NCBI RefSeq assembly: GCF_001747895.1
Contig: NZ_LNNB01000019.1
Location: 124,001-188,000 of the forward strand
Direction: 5' to 3'
Length of the DNA: 64,000 bases
Source of the DNA: Staphylococcus equorum
Lineage (GTDB): Bacteria > Bacillota > Bacilli > Staphylococcales > Staphylococcaceae
Part shown: in pieces, positions 1-8,405 of the stretch
Numbering within the stretch: position 1 is the first letter of the stretch
Layout: the number at the start of each line of letters is the position of its first letter
The notes under the pieces: generated by a model
What the model saw: the letters and a program-made list of their open reading frames with translations, nothing else
What the model was told of the DNA's origin: nothing
The model's database searches: none
Program-made: the position numbers and the translations under genes

Positions 1-213
1 TTAGCCACTGTGTTAATTACGATTTCACTTGGTACGTTTGATAGACGAACGTTGCCATTCATTCGCAAAGCACCTTTGTTAAATAGCATTTTAATTATTT
101 CTACCGTAGTGATTATTTTAATTACGAATAATCTTGCCTTAGGCGTCGTTGTTGTAACAATAAGTTATTACATGATTTACCGTTTTATTAATAAGAAAGG
201 ACGTGACATATAA
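1..213 (+). CDS. C-terminal fragment of a membrane permease, possibly SulP-type (runs off left edge)
   Basis: The frame is open from base 1, so this is the end of a longer gene and not a 67-residue protein. The visible part has two hydrophobic stretches (around LNSILIISTVVIILI and LALGVVVVTISYYMI) and a basic tail. The order (TFD, then a basic 'RKAP', then a hydrophobic segment, then 'NLALGVVV') recalls the last helices of SulP anion/xanthine permeases. That assignment is from memory of the family and is tentative; no STAS domain follows. The stop codon TAA shares a base with the next gene's ATG, so the two are probably cotranscribed and translationally coupled. Confidence 0.45.
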   Translation, partial: LATVLITISLGTFDRRTLPFIRKAPLLNSILIISTVVIILITNNLALGVVVVTISYYMIYRFINKKGRDI

Positions 214-1337
214 TGCCACAATATGAAGATTACGTGAATTGGAGAAGAACATTACATCAATACCCTGAACTTTCAGATGCTGAATATGAGACGACAAAAA
301 GATTGAAACGAATATTAGAAGCATATGATATTAAAATAATTGATTTACCACTAGAGACTGGTTTAGTTGCTGAAGTAGGACAAGGTGAAACATTCGTAGC
401 TGTAAGAACAGACATTGATGCTTTGCCTATCCATGAGCAAGTGGTACATGAATTCACTTCAACGAATGAAGGTGTGATGCATGCATGTGGACATGATATA
501 CACATGGCCAGTATTTTAGCGGTAGCAACAAGACTTAAAGACATTGAAAGCCAATTAAAAGGGCGTGTCCGTATTATTTTTCAACCTGCAGAAGAACTGG
601 GTTATGGGGCGCTACATATCACTGAATCAGGAGCGATTGATGGCGCAAAAGCTGTATTAGGCTATCACAATTATCCGTCGTTAGATGTGGGTGAATTTGC
701 AGTGAAGTCGGGTGTAATTACATCATCTGTAGACCGTTTTGAATTTAAAATAAAAGGCACAGGTGCGCATGCTGCTAAACCAGAACAGGGTAACGACCCT
801 GTCATCGTTCTAGGACAATTAATTAATAGTATTCAATCGATTGTAAGTAGAAATTTATCTGCTTTTGATAGTGCAGTCGTAACTATAGGTGAAGTATCTA
901 GTGGCAATACATGGAATGTTATTGCTGATCAAGCGTACGTACAAGGTACTGTGAGAAGCTTTGATGAAGATAAACGTGTTTATATTGAAGAACGACTTAG
1001 AGCAATTGGAAGTGGACTTGCAGAAGCATTTGATGTCGAAATAGAAACACTATATCATCGTTTACCAGGTGCCGTTAAAAACGATGAAAAATTAACGAAT
1101 GACGCTATCGAAGTTGCCAAACAAGTTGGATATAATGTAGAAGTTATGGATAAACCTTTAACAATTGGCGAAGACTTTTCTGGTTTTGCAAATAAATATC
1201 CAAGCGTCTTTGCATTCATTGGGTCGAATAGTGAATATGATTTACATCACCCTAAGTATGACCCAGATGAACGTATTCTAGAAAAAGTACCTGAGTATTT
1301 TGTTACATTTGTTCAAAAATTATTGAACGAAGTATAA
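213..1337 (+). CDS. M20 family amidohydrolase (N-acyl-amino acid / hippurate hydrolase type)
   Basis: 374 residues, the usual length for the M20D amidohydrolases that remove N-acyl groups from amino acids. Visible metal-site landmarks are RTDIDALPI, HACGHDIHMA and QPAEELGYGA near the N-terminus, and a late histidine in the DLHHPKYDPDE stretch. The middle third (about 180-290) is the dimerisation lid domain. It should be cytosolic and bind two metal ions. The start overlaps the upstream permease stop (TAATG) with AAAGGACGTGA upstream. Coupling to a permease suggests the transported compound is an acylated substrate, but the true substrate cannot be read from sequence. Confidence 0.85.
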   Translation: MPQYEDYVNWRRTLHQYPELSDAEYETTKRLKRILEAYDIKIIDLPLETGLVAEVGQGETFVAVRTDIDALPIHEQVVHEFTSTNEGVMHACGHDIHMASILAVATRLKDIESQLKGRVRIIFQPAEELGYGALHITESGAIDGAKAVLGYHNYPSLDVGEFAVKSGVITSSVDRFEFKIKGTGAHAAKPEQGNDPVIVLGQLINSIQSIVSRNLSAFDSAVVTIGEVSSGNTWNVIADQAYVQGTVRSFDEDKRVYIEERLRAIGSGLAEAFDVEIETLYHRLPGAVKNDEKLTNDAIEVAKQVGYNVEVMDKPLTIGEDFSGFANKYPSVFAFIGSNSEYDLHHPKYDPDERILEKVPEYFVTFVQKLLNEV

Positions 1338-1358
1338 GTTGTTAAACAATTTGTATAT

Positions 1359-1385
1359 GTATTAACTCCTATGAAATTTGGGTAA
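1359..1385 (+). promoter_or_regulatory. Possible sigma-B promoter
   Basis: GTATTA and GGGTAA are separated by 15 bases, ending about 37 bases before the SDR start. Against GTTTAA-N12-15-GGGTAT this has three mismatches, so it is only suggestive. Confidence 0.3.
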
Positions 1386-1422
1386 TGTATAGATATAATA
1401 ATTATTTAAGGAGTGTTGTATT

Positions 1423-2304
1423 ATGGCAGCCCAAGATCCAAGAACAAAATTTTCAAATGAAGATTTTCCAAAGCAAGAACAAACGGTTCCTGGTTTACAA
1501 AAAGAATTAGAACCTAAACCAGATTGTGGGGAAACTTCATATATTGGTTATGGTAGATTAACAGATTATAAAATGTTAGTGACGGGTGGAGATTCTGCCA
1601 TTGGAAGAGCTGCTGCTATAGCGTATGCGAAAGAAGGCGCAGATGTAGCGATAAATTATCTTCCTGAAGAACAAGCAGACGCCGAAGAAGTACAAGAAGT
1701 GATTGAATCAGTAGGTAGAAAAGCTGTTTTAATACCAGGAGATCTCCGAAATGAACAATTTAACTATGATTTAGTTGAGCAAGCTTATAATGAATTAGGT
1801 GGTTTAGACAATGTAACCCTTGTAGCAGGACATCAACAATACAGAGATGATTTAAAAAGTTTCGATACAGCTAAATTTACTGAAACATTTGAAACAAACG
1901 TTTATCCTATATTTTGGACAGTTCAAAAAGCACTAGATTATTTACAACCGGGTGCTACAATTACGACAACATCATCCGTGCAAGGATATAATCCAAGTCC
2001 TATCCTACATGATTATGCAGCATCAAAAGCAGCAATCATTTCATTAACTAAAAGTTTATCAGAAGAATTAGGTGCCAAAGGTATTCGTGTAAATTGTGTA
2101 GCACCTGGGCCATTTTGGTCACCCCTACAAATATCTGGCGGACAACCACAATCGAAGATACCTACATTTGGTCAAAAAGAAGCGTTAGGTAGAGCAGGAC
2201 AACCTGTTGAACTTTCAGGAGTATATGTACATTTAGCTGCTGAAGAGTCGAGTTATACGACTGGGCAAGTTTATGGTGTAACAGGCGGAACTCAGTTAGA
2301 CTAA
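1423..2304 (+). CDS. Short-chain dehydrogenase/reductase, general-stress type
   Basis: 293 residues with a roughly 45-residue hydrophilic N-terminal extension before the Rossmann fold, as in the B. subtilis GSP39/YhxC-like SDR group. The cofactor loop is VTGGDSAIGRAAA (TGGxxxIGR), and the catalytic signature is YAASKAAI with an upstream Ser in TTSSVQGY. C-terminal VYGVTGG is typical of the family. It is probably an NAD(P)H-dependent cytosolic oxidoreductase with unknown substrate. The start has AAGGAG upstream. A weak sigma-B-like pair (GTATTA, 15 bases, GGGTAA) lies just upstream, which would fit a stress role. Confidence 0.85.
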   Translation: MAAQDPRTKFSNEDFPKQEQTVPGLQKELEPKPDCGETSYIGYGRLTDYKMLVTGGDSAIGRAAAIAYAKEGADVAINYLPEEQADAEEVQEVIESVGRKAVLIPGDLRNEQFNYDLVEQAYNELGGLDNVTLVAGHQQYRDDLKSFDTAKFTETFETNVYPIFWTVQKALDYLQPGATITTTSSVQGYNPSPILHDYAASKAAIISLTKSLSEELGAKGIRVNCVAPGPFWSPLQISGGQPQSKIPTFGQKEALGRAGQPVELSGVYVHLAAEESSYTTGQVYGVTGGTQLD

Positions 2305-2311
2305 TGATATC

Positions 2312-2352
2312 AAAAGTTAGTAATCTCTTATAGATTATCTAGCTTTTATTTT
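2312..2352 (+). terminator. Imperfect hairpin after the SDR gene
   Basis: AAAAGTTAGTAATCT can pair, with mismatches, with AGATTATCTAGCTTTT, followed by a T-rich run. It sits between the SDR stop and the flavin reductase start, so it may only attenuate. Confidence 0.45.
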
Positions 2353-2374
2353 TTGAAGGGTATGGTAATAAAAT

Positions 2375-2986
2375 ATGAAACAATTTAAAGCAGATAGACT
2401 CTCTAAAAAACAAAATTATAAATTATTGAGTGGGAGTATAATTCCAAGACCGATAGCATTTGTTACTTCTCAAGATAAATCAGGTCATTTAAATGCAGCG
2501 CCATTCAGTTTCTTTAATATAGTGAATAGCGCACCACCAATGATTATGATTTCTACGGTCCGTTCAGAAGGTGAACGAAAAGATACCTCAGTAAATATCG
2601 AAGAAACCGAAGAATTTGTCGTTCATATTACTGATGAAACAATTGTTGAAGAAGTTAATAAAACGGCAGCACCAATAGAGCATAAGCGTAATGAGCTAGA
2701 AAGAACAAATTTAACATGTATTGATTCAGAACTTGTTTCTGTCCCAGGGATACAACAAGCAAAAGTCCGCATGGAATGTAAATTAAACAGAATTATTCCA
2801 TTAGGCGATCCACAAGAAGGCTCTGATTTAATTATTGGTGAAGTCGTTATGTTTCATATCGATGATGATGTATACTTTGAAGACAGTAAAATTGATGCTC
2901 AGGCATTAGCAGCTGTTTCGCGCTTAGCCGGTAATGACTATGCATCATTAGGAGAAACATTTACGATTGTGCGACCTACTGAATAA
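2375..2986 (+). CDS. Flavin reductase-like, FMN-binding split-barrel protein
   Basis: 203 residues matching the flavin reductase/DIM6-NTAB fold: N-terminal 'LSGSIIPRPIAFVTS...NAAPFSFFN' is the characteristic FMN-contact region, followed by 'PPMIMIST'. The C-terminal 'IDAQALAAVSRLAGNDYASLGE' is also typical. It is a cytosolic FMN protein. Members of the family can be flavin reductases or bind FMN with unknown partners, so the reaction is not fixed. It is separated from the SDR by a weak hairpin only. The gene ends just before the SAM riboswitch leader. Confidence 0.8.
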   Translation: MKQFKADRLSKKQNYKLLSGSIIPRPIAFVTSQDKSGHLNAAPFSFFNIVNSAPPMIMISTVRSEGERKDTSVNIEETEEFVVHITDETIVEEVNKTAAPIEHKRNELERTNLTCIDSELVSVPGIQQAKVRMECKLNRIIPLGDPQEGSDLIIGEVVMFHIDDDVYFEDSKIDAQALAAVSRLAGNDYASLGETFTIVRPTE

Positions 2987-3116
2987 GGGGGTCGCACTTT
3001 TTGTATATAGCGTATGATTGCAAAGTAATGTTGACAAACGTGCTTTAACGTATTAAGCTAAATCAGTATTTGACGAATTACAGTTCAAAATGTACTGTAA
3101 TAGAACAATTTAATAA

Positions 3117-3214
3117 CTTATCTAGAGAAGTGGAGGGACTGGCCCGTTGATACTTCGGCAACATGATGATGCGTGTGCCAATTCCAGTAGCATAAATGTA
3201 TGCTAGAAGATAAG
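3117..3214 (+). ncRNA. SAM-I (S-box) riboswitch aptamer
   Basis: The conserved S-box core is visible: AGAG, then GTGGAGGGACTGGCCC, GATACTTCGGCAAC, and GTGTGCCAATTCC. The closing P1 helix is exact: CTTATCT at 3117-3123 pairs with AGATAAG at 3208-3214. An intrinsic terminator follows within 20 bases. High SAM should stabilise P1 and favour termination before the NhaC-family transporter, so that gene would be expressed when methionine/SAM is low. Confidence 0.93.
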
Positions 3215-3232
3215 AATGAAAACACAACGTTT

Positions 3233-3263
3233 ACTCTTTTCTTCAATAGAAAAGAGTTTTTTT
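3233..3263 (+). terminator. Riboswitch expression-platform terminator
   Basis: A perfect 10-bp stem (ACTCTTTTCT at 3233-3242 with AGAAAAGAGT at 3248-3257) closes a 5-base loop and runs into seven T residues. It lies 19 bases after P1 of the SAM aptamer, as expected for the regulated terminator. Confidence 0.88.
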
Positions 3264-3340
3264 ATTTTCAAAAAAGGAAACACAAAGAAATAGCGATGAG
3301 TAAATTTCACGCTTTTACCCTTATAGAAAGTTGGTTTTGT

Positions 3341-4633
3341 ATGGAGAAGACAAAGAAAGGTAACGCTTGGGCATTGATTCCATTGCTCGTATTTGTAGGC
3401 TTATTTTTAGGTGTAGGTATTGGTACAGGAGATTTTTCAACAATGCCGTTAAATGTAGCTATTCTAGTAGCATCTATTGTAGCTTTGATTTTAAATAGAA
3501 AAGAAACGTTTCATAAAAAAGTGGAAGTTTTCACAAAAGGCGCGGGTCATTCAAACATTATTTTAATGATGCTCATCTTTATACTGGCTGGAGCCTTCTC
3601 TCAAACTACTGAAGACATGGGTGGCGTGCAATCTACAGTTAATTTAGGATTGTCACTTATTCCAGAAAATTTAATTATCGTAGGCTTATTTATTATTTGT
3701 ATGTTTGTTTCGCTTTCAATGGGCACCTCTGTAGGTACAGTAGCAGCAATAGCGCCTGTTGGATTTGGATTGAGTCAAGCAACTGATGTCTCAGCAGCTA
3801 TTACGATGGCTACGGTTGTAGGTGGTGCAATGTTTGGTGATAATTTATCAATGATTTCAGATACAACAATTGCAGCCGTACGTACTCAAAAGACAAAAAT
3901 GAGTGATAAATTTAAAGTGAATATTAAAATTGTGTTGCCAGGTGCTATATTTACGATTATAGCTTTGTGGTTTTTAACAAATGGAGCACAAATTGATGCA
4001 ACTAAAAGTTATGACTATAACATTATCAAAGTCTTACCTTATTTAATGGTACTGATATTAGCATTAATTGGTATTAATGTGATTATTGTACTTATAGGTG
4101 GTATCGCACTATCAGCAATAATTGGACTTATAGATGGATCATTTGGTTGGACAGGATTATTAGGATCTATTTCAAAAGGTATTATTGGTATGGAAGATAT
4201 AGCGATGATTGCCTTACTTATCGGAGGTCTTGTAGCACTTATTCAACATAACGGCGGTATTACATGGTTACTCCACTTTGTTCGTAATAGAGTGAAATCA
4301 AAACGTGGCGCAGAATTAGGTATAGCTGGGTTAGTCAGTGCAGCGGATATTTCAACAGCGAATAATACGATATCGATATTGATGGCTGGTCCACTAGCAA
4401 AAGAAATTTCGGAAGAATACGATGTAGACCCAAGAAAATCTGCAAGTATTTTGGATATGTTTGCGAGTTGTTTCCAAGGACTCTTACCTTATAGTCCACA
4501 GTTAATTGCAGCAGCAGGTGTGGCATCTATATCTCCATTTGAGTTATTACCTTACTCTATTTATCCTATGATTTTAGGAGTTTGTGGTTTGATTGCAATC
4601 TTCTTTAACTTACCAAGATTAAATAAAAAATAA
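3341..4633 (+). CDS. NhaC-family transporter under SAM riboswitch control (candidate methionine transporter, MetT-like)
   Basis: About 430 residues and roughly eleven hydrophobic segments. NhaC-family landmarks include 'GTSVGTVAAIAPVG', 'GGAMFGDNLSMISDTTIAA' and 'DISTANNTISIL'. I place the start at the ATG at 3341 (MEKTKKGN). The upstream in-frame ATGs at 3200 and 3296 lie in or near the riboswitch and terminator and encode no transporter-like sequence. The family name implies Na+/H+ exchange, but S-box-regulated members were proposed by comparative genomics to be methionine transporters (MetT). The riboswitch makes methionine or a precursor the likely substrate. This is inference, not shown by the protein itself. 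Confidence 0.85.
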   Translation: MEKTKKGNAWALIPLLVFVGLFLGVGIGTGDFSTMPLNVAILVASIVALILNRKETFHKKVEVFTKGAGHSNIILMMLIFILAGAFSQTTEDMGGVQSTVNLGLSLIPENLIIVGLFIICMFVSLSMGTSVGTVAAIAPVGFGLSQATDVSAAITMATVVGGAMFGDNLSMISDTTIAAVRTQKTKMSDKFKVNIKIVLPGAIFTIIALWFLTNGAQIDATKSYDYNIIKVLPYLMVLILALIGINVIIVLIGGIALSAIIGLIDGSFGWTGLLGSISKGIIGMEDIAMIALLIGGLVALIQHNGGITWLLHFVRNRVKSKRGAELGIAGLVSAADISTANNTISILMAGPLAKEISEEYDVDPRKSASILDMFASCFQGLLPYSPQLIAAAGVASISPFELLPYSIYPMILGVCGLIAIFFNLPRLNKK

Positions 4634-4638
4634 GGGGT

Positions 4639-4693
4639 TAAAAGGGAAGGAGAATCAGTGCATTGTTTGTATCTGATGAACCTCCCTTTTTAT
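4639..4693 (+). terminator. Terminator after the NhaC-family gene
   Basis: AAAAGGGAAGG...AATCAG pairs with CTGAT...CCTCCCTTTTT in a long hairpin ending in T residues. Confidence 0.75.
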
Positions 4694-4912
4694 TATGCTG
4701 GAATATACTGTGATTTTATAAAAAGTCTTAAATACATGTTTTTACGGAAGTGACGTTTAAAATTTTGACGTTTACTGACTATTGACGATAAAATATAGAA
4801 GTTGATCGTTTTAAAGTAAAGACTAGAACATTTTATGATTCATATGATTATTGTTTAGAAGTCTTGTAGAATAGGTTAGAATAGAATTAAGAGTGAAAGT
4901 AGGTGAACAATC

Positions 4913-5419
4913 GTGGGTAAATATAATGTTGAAAATGAATACGTTGAGATTCGACTTGAACGACTATTTAAAGTTGAACCAGAATTATTATATCAAGCAT
5001 GGACAGATCAACGTTTTCTTAAACAATGGTTTATGACAACAGATAGAACAAATAAATCAATTCATATTAACGCTGAACAAAATGGAAGTTATGAAATAGT
5101 TGACGTTCGTAAAGGGAAAGAAAATGTAGTAAAAGGTTCTTTTATTACGTTAACACCGTATGAATATATCGTCATGACAATTGGTATGCCAGAGTTAAGT
5201 GATTCTGAAGATACAATTGAAATTGAAATATTCGAAAGAGAAGCGGGCATCACACAAATGATTTTTAATTATAAAGCTTTTGTGCCAAAAGAACGTAGAT
5301 ATACAACACTGGAATATAAGCAGAAGAAAAAAGAATATCATGATTCTACTGCGCATGGTTTTGAAATATTATTTGATAAATTACAAGTGGTATTGGAAGA
5401 ATTTGAATCAGACCTTTAA
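4913..5419 (+). CDS. SRPBCC / AHSA1-like domain protein
   Basis: 168 residues. The pattern 'IRLERLFKVEPELLYQAWTDQRFLKQWFM' at 12-40 is the opening of the activator-of-Hsp90-ATPase-homologue-1 (SRPBCC) fold, a helix-grip domain with a hydrophobic pocket. The rest alternates strands ('GSYEIVDVRKGKENVVKGSF') and ends in a long amphipathic helix. Bacterial members mostly have no assigned reaction. The GTG start has AGGTG about 10 bases upstream. It appears monocistronic. Confidence 0.75.
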   Translation: MGKYNVENEYVEIRLERLFKVEPELLYQAWTDQRFLKQWFMTTDRTNKSIHINAEQNGSYEIVDVRKGKENVVKGSFITLTPYEYIVMTIGMPELSDSEDTIEIEIFEREAGITQMIFNYKAFVPKERRYTTLEYKQKKKEYHDSTAHGFEILFDKLQVVLEEFESDL

Positions 5420-5443
5420 CATGTAATGAGATGTTGTGAATAT

Positions 5444-5608
5444 AAACTGTTAGCAAAGTTGTCGCTTTGTTGGCAGTTTTTTTGTGCGTTTTCGGCCAAG
5501 TATAACTTCTACTGTACAATATATACTTCATACTCGCTTACCTAGGGCATGGTCTCAGCTTGTATATAGTCTTCGGCTCGTGCTGTTCCTCTCAGGCGTC
5601 TCGTATGT
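5444..5608 (+). repeat. Dispersed terminator-linked repeat, copy A (degenerate)
   Basis: The element opens with a hairpin (AAACTGTTAGCAAAG / CTTTGTTGGCAGTTT plus a T run) that can terminate the SRPBCC gene. It continues with 'TCTCAGCTTGTATATAGTCTTCGGCTCGTGCTGTTC', here split: TCTCAGCTTG, then TAGTCTTCGGCT, then CGTGCTGTTC. The same order of blocks occurs at 31292-31402 and, inverted, at 32407-32498. It has no open frame of its own. The rest of this gene-free stretch, to 5749, shows nothing I can name. Confidence 0.65.
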
Positions 5609-5749
5609 AATCAGGTTGAAAATACCGTAGAACAAATTAAAATAACACCACGCCATAAGTAGATGTTAATGGTGTGGCGTACTGATATTTGAACTTAGAG
5701 AAGTTTAGTTGTATTGCAATAGTAAGCTCAGCATAAAGTTTGTGAATTA

Positions 5750-6514
5750 TTAAGAAATAATTTCACCTTTTTCTATGCGCTCGTTAAACTTACGCAATAA
5801 TGTTTCGAAAAATATGTGATAACTTATAAAGCTTGAATAATCTATACCGTCAGCAAGATAAAAAGTATTGCTAGAGACATAAATATTATAATCAGCTTTT
5901 TGAGCAAGTGTATTATCATTTAAAGTAGTTATGGAGAAAAAATATTTTTGACGTAACTGTAATAAGTTGGTGATATCTGTTAATTGATGAGATTCACCAG
6001 AAAGAGAAATAATGAAGAAAATATCTGTAGGTGTTGTTCTATTAAGGACCATTTTAAATTCGTGTACATCATGTAATACAATAATATTTTTATGAATTGT
6101 TAACAAAATGCGTTGCGCTTCTTGGGCGACATTCATTTGCGCGACGCCTGTCCCATACAAATAGACGGTCTCTGCTTCATTGATTTTATCAGTGACAAGA
6201 TTATAATCAATGCGTTCTAAATATGTAAAAGTATTTTCGACGTCTTGTTTAAAACCTTCGATAGAGTCGGAAGGGAGATTATGAGATTTTTCAGTTTCAA
6301 ACTTTAAATAAGATTTAAAGTCACTATAACCATCAAAACCTAATTTACGTGTAAAACGATGAATAGTTGCATTTGAAGCATGTGTATATTCTGCTAAGTC
6401 TTGAATTTTCATTGTTTTACATTTTGTCGTATGTGTATTGATAAAATGAGCAATATGTAAGTCATTCTCATTTAATTTATTAAAGTTATTATTAACGCGT
6501 TCATCTAAAAACAA
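5750..6514 (-). CDS. MurR/RpiR-family transcriptional regulator of the divergent PTS gene
   Basis: 254 residues from a TTG start at 6514, chosen because GCGAGG sits about 7 bases before it; upstream in-frame ATGs at 6598 and 6535 lack a good ribosome binding site. The N-terminal HTH_6 domain contains 'QDLAEYTHASNATIHRFTRKLGFDGYSDFKSYL'. A SIS sugar-isomerase domain follows (about 105-235, 'ETVYLYGTGVAQMNVAQEAQRIL'), which normally senses a sugar phosphate. It is divergent from an alpha-glucoside PTS permease, its probable target, like GlvR-type regulators. Confidence 0.8.
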   Translation of the reverse strand: MFLDERVNNNFNKLNENDLHIAHFINTHTTKCKTMKIQDLAEYTHASNATIHRFTRKLGFDGYSDFKSYLKFETEKSHNLPSDSIEGFKQDVENTFTYLERIDYNLVTDKINEAETVYLYGTGVAQMNVAQEAQRILLTIHKNIIVLHDVHEFKMVLNRTTPTDIFFIISLSGESHQLTDITNLLQLRQKYFFSITTLNDNTLAQKADYNIYVSSNTFYLADGIDYSSFISYHIFFETLLRKFNERIEKGEIIS

Positions 6515-6611
6515 TATGATAACCTCGCACTTCATGAAAATATTTTCAACTTTTGGAAATATAATCTGATTATACAAAACTATTCGTAATATAGTCAAAC
6601 CATTGCTTATA

Positions 6612-6625
6612 TGTAAGCGTTTCCT
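6612..6625 (+). promoter_or_regulatory. Candidate cre (CcpA) site upstream of the PTS permease
   Basis: TGTAAGCGTTTCCT matches TGNAARCGNWWWCA with two mismatches near its end. It lies in the divergent region between the regulator and the PTS gene, the expected place for carbon catabolite repression. Confidence 0.55.
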
Positions 6626-6736
6626 TTAGTATTGAGATAAGATTTGAAACAGACGTATCTAAAAAATGATAAGTTTACATATAAGTATTTGAATGTAAGT
6701 TATCTAAATTTAATAGAATTTGGGGGGTATATTTCT

Positions 6737-8335
6737 ATGAACGCAATTAAACGATTTGGGAGTGCGATGATAGTTCCAGTACTGATGTTTGCTTTCTTCG
6801 GTATTGTTTTAGGGTTTGCTACATTATTTAAAAATCCGGCAATAATGGGAAGTATTGCAGAAGATGGGACGACTTGGTTTAGAATATGGTCCGTAATAGA
6901 ATCTGGTGGTTGGGTAATATTCGATCATATGGAAATTGTATTTGCTGTCGGATTGCCACTTTCTTTAGCTAAAAAAGCACCTGGACATGCTGCACTAGCA
7001 GCGTTAATGGGCTATCTCATGTTTAATACATTTATTAACGCTATTCTTACACAATGGCCACATACTTTTGGGGCTAATTTTGAAAAAGGAGTCGAGAATG
7101 TTACTGGACTCAAAGCAATTGCTGGGATTGAAACGTTAGATACCAATATTTTAGGTGGTATCATAATTTCTAGTATTGTGACATGGATACATAATAGGTT
7201 CTACAGTAAGAAACTGCCTGAAATGCTAGGTGTGTTCCAAGGATTAACATTTGTAGTAACGATTTCGTTTATTGTTATGTTGCCGATTGCATTGATAACA
7301 TGTATTGTTTGGCCGACGATTCAAGGTGGTATTTCTTCATTACAAGGATTTATCATAGGATCAGGTTACATTGGGGTATGGCTATATCACTTCTTAGAAA
7401 GAGTACTTATTCCAACAGGTTTACATCACTTTATATATGCACCAATTGAAGTAGGTCCAGTAGTGGTAAACCACGGATTAAAAGCAGAGTGGTTTGCGCA
7501 TGTAAATGAATTTGCGACGAGTACGAAGTCATTGAAAGAACAATTCCCTTATGGATTTATGTTACAAGGTAATGGTAAAGTATTTGGTTCGATAGGTATT
7601 GCATTAGCAATGTATTCAACTACACCTAAAGAGAATAAGAAAAAAATTGCAGCGTTACTTATTCCAGCTACATTAACTGCTGTAGTTGTAGGTATTACAG
7701 AGCCATTAGAATTTACATTCTTGTTTATTGCACCTTATTTATTTGTATTGCACGCACTATTAGCTGCAACAATGGATACACTGATGTATGGATTTGGCCT
7801 TGTAGGTAACTTTGGTGGCGGTCTATTAGACTTCTTTGCTACCAATTGGATACCTTTAGCACAAAATCATTGGTTAACATATGTAATTCAAATCATTATT
7901 GGTCTTGTATTTACAGCTATTTATTATTTCTTATTCAGATTCTTAATTTTAAAATTCAATATTCCACTTCCTGGTCGTAAGAAAGACGAAGAAGACGTGA
8001 AGTTGTATAGTAAAAATGATTATAAGAGTAAAAAAGGCAGTGATGACAAAGGAAACGCAACATCTACTGGTAATGAATACGAAGATAAAGCAAATTATTA
8101 TTTAGAAGGCCTTGGTGGTAAAGAAAATATCAAGGACGTAACAAATTGTACGACACGCTTAAGATTAACAGTGAATGATATAGATAAAGTAGAAGATAGT
8201 GGTTATTTCACACATAATCAAATGGCACATGGATTAGTTAAAAGTGGTAAAAATGTCCAAGTCGTTGTTGGTATGTCAGTACCACAAGTAAGAGAAGCCT
8301 TTGAAAACATCGTTAACGAGGGAGAGCAAGATTAA
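6737..8335 (+). CDS. PTS alpha-glucoside/maltose-type EIICB permease
   Basis: About 532 residues from the ATG at 6737, which has TTGGGGGG upstream; the longer in-frame start at 6644 has no such site. Residues 1-430 form the EIIC membrane domain with 'WLYHFLERVLIPTGLHHFIYAP', 'GMLQGNGKV'-like and 'GITEPLEFTFLFIAP' motifs of the glucose/alpha-glucoside superfamily. A charged linker leads to a C-terminal EIIB domain whose phosphorylated cysteine is in TNCTTRLRLTV. No EIIA domain is present, so phosphate must come from another EIIA. It is probably the target of the divergent RpiR regulator and of CcpA. The exact sugar is inferred. Confidence 0.85.
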   Translation: MNAIKRFGSAMIVPVLMFAFFGIVLGFATLFKNPAIMGSIAEDGTTWFRIWSVIESGGWVIFDHMEIVFAVGLPLSLAKKAPGHAALAALMGYLMFNTFINAILTQWPHTFGANFEKGVENVTGLKAIAGIETLDTNILGGIIISSIVTWIHNRFYSKKLPEMLGVFQGLTFVVTISFIVMLPIALITCIVWPTIQGGISSLQGFIIGSGYIGVWLYHFLERVLIPTGLHHFIYAPIEVGPVVVNHGLKAEWFAHVNEFATSTKSLKEQFPYGFMLQGNGKVFGSIGIALAMYSTTPKENKKKIAALLIPATLTAVVVGITEPLEFTFLFIAPYLFVLHALLAATMDTLMYGFGLVGNFGGGLLDFFATNWIPLAQNHWLTYVIQIIIGLVFTAIYYFLFRFLILKFNIPLPGRKKDEEDVKLYSKNDYKSKKGSDDKGNATSTGNEYEDKANYYLEGLGGKENIKDVTNCTTRLRLTVNDIDKVEDSGYFTHNQMAHGLVKSGKNVQVVVGMSVPQVREAFENIVNEGEQD

Positions 8336-8351
8336 ATAGATAATAAAAAAT

Positions 8352-8394
8352 AAGCACAGCCCGTATGGAATCGTTCCATGGGCTGTGCTTTATT
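8352..8394. terminator. Bidirectional terminator between convergent genes
   Basis: An 11-bp perfect stem, AAGCACAGCCC (8352-8362) with GGGCTGTGCTT (8380-8390), has an inner TATGGAA/TTCCAT stem as well. It has A and T runs on both sides and separates the PTS gene from the minus-strand gene. Confidence 0.88.
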
Positions 8395-8405
8395 ATATAA
8401 ACGAA

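Noticed and set aside
3200-3340. 47-residue N-terminal extension of the NhaC-family protein
   Set aside because: It would begin in the SAM aptamer and run through the terminator hairpin; the sequence is not transporter-like and the regulated terminator makes coding here implausible.
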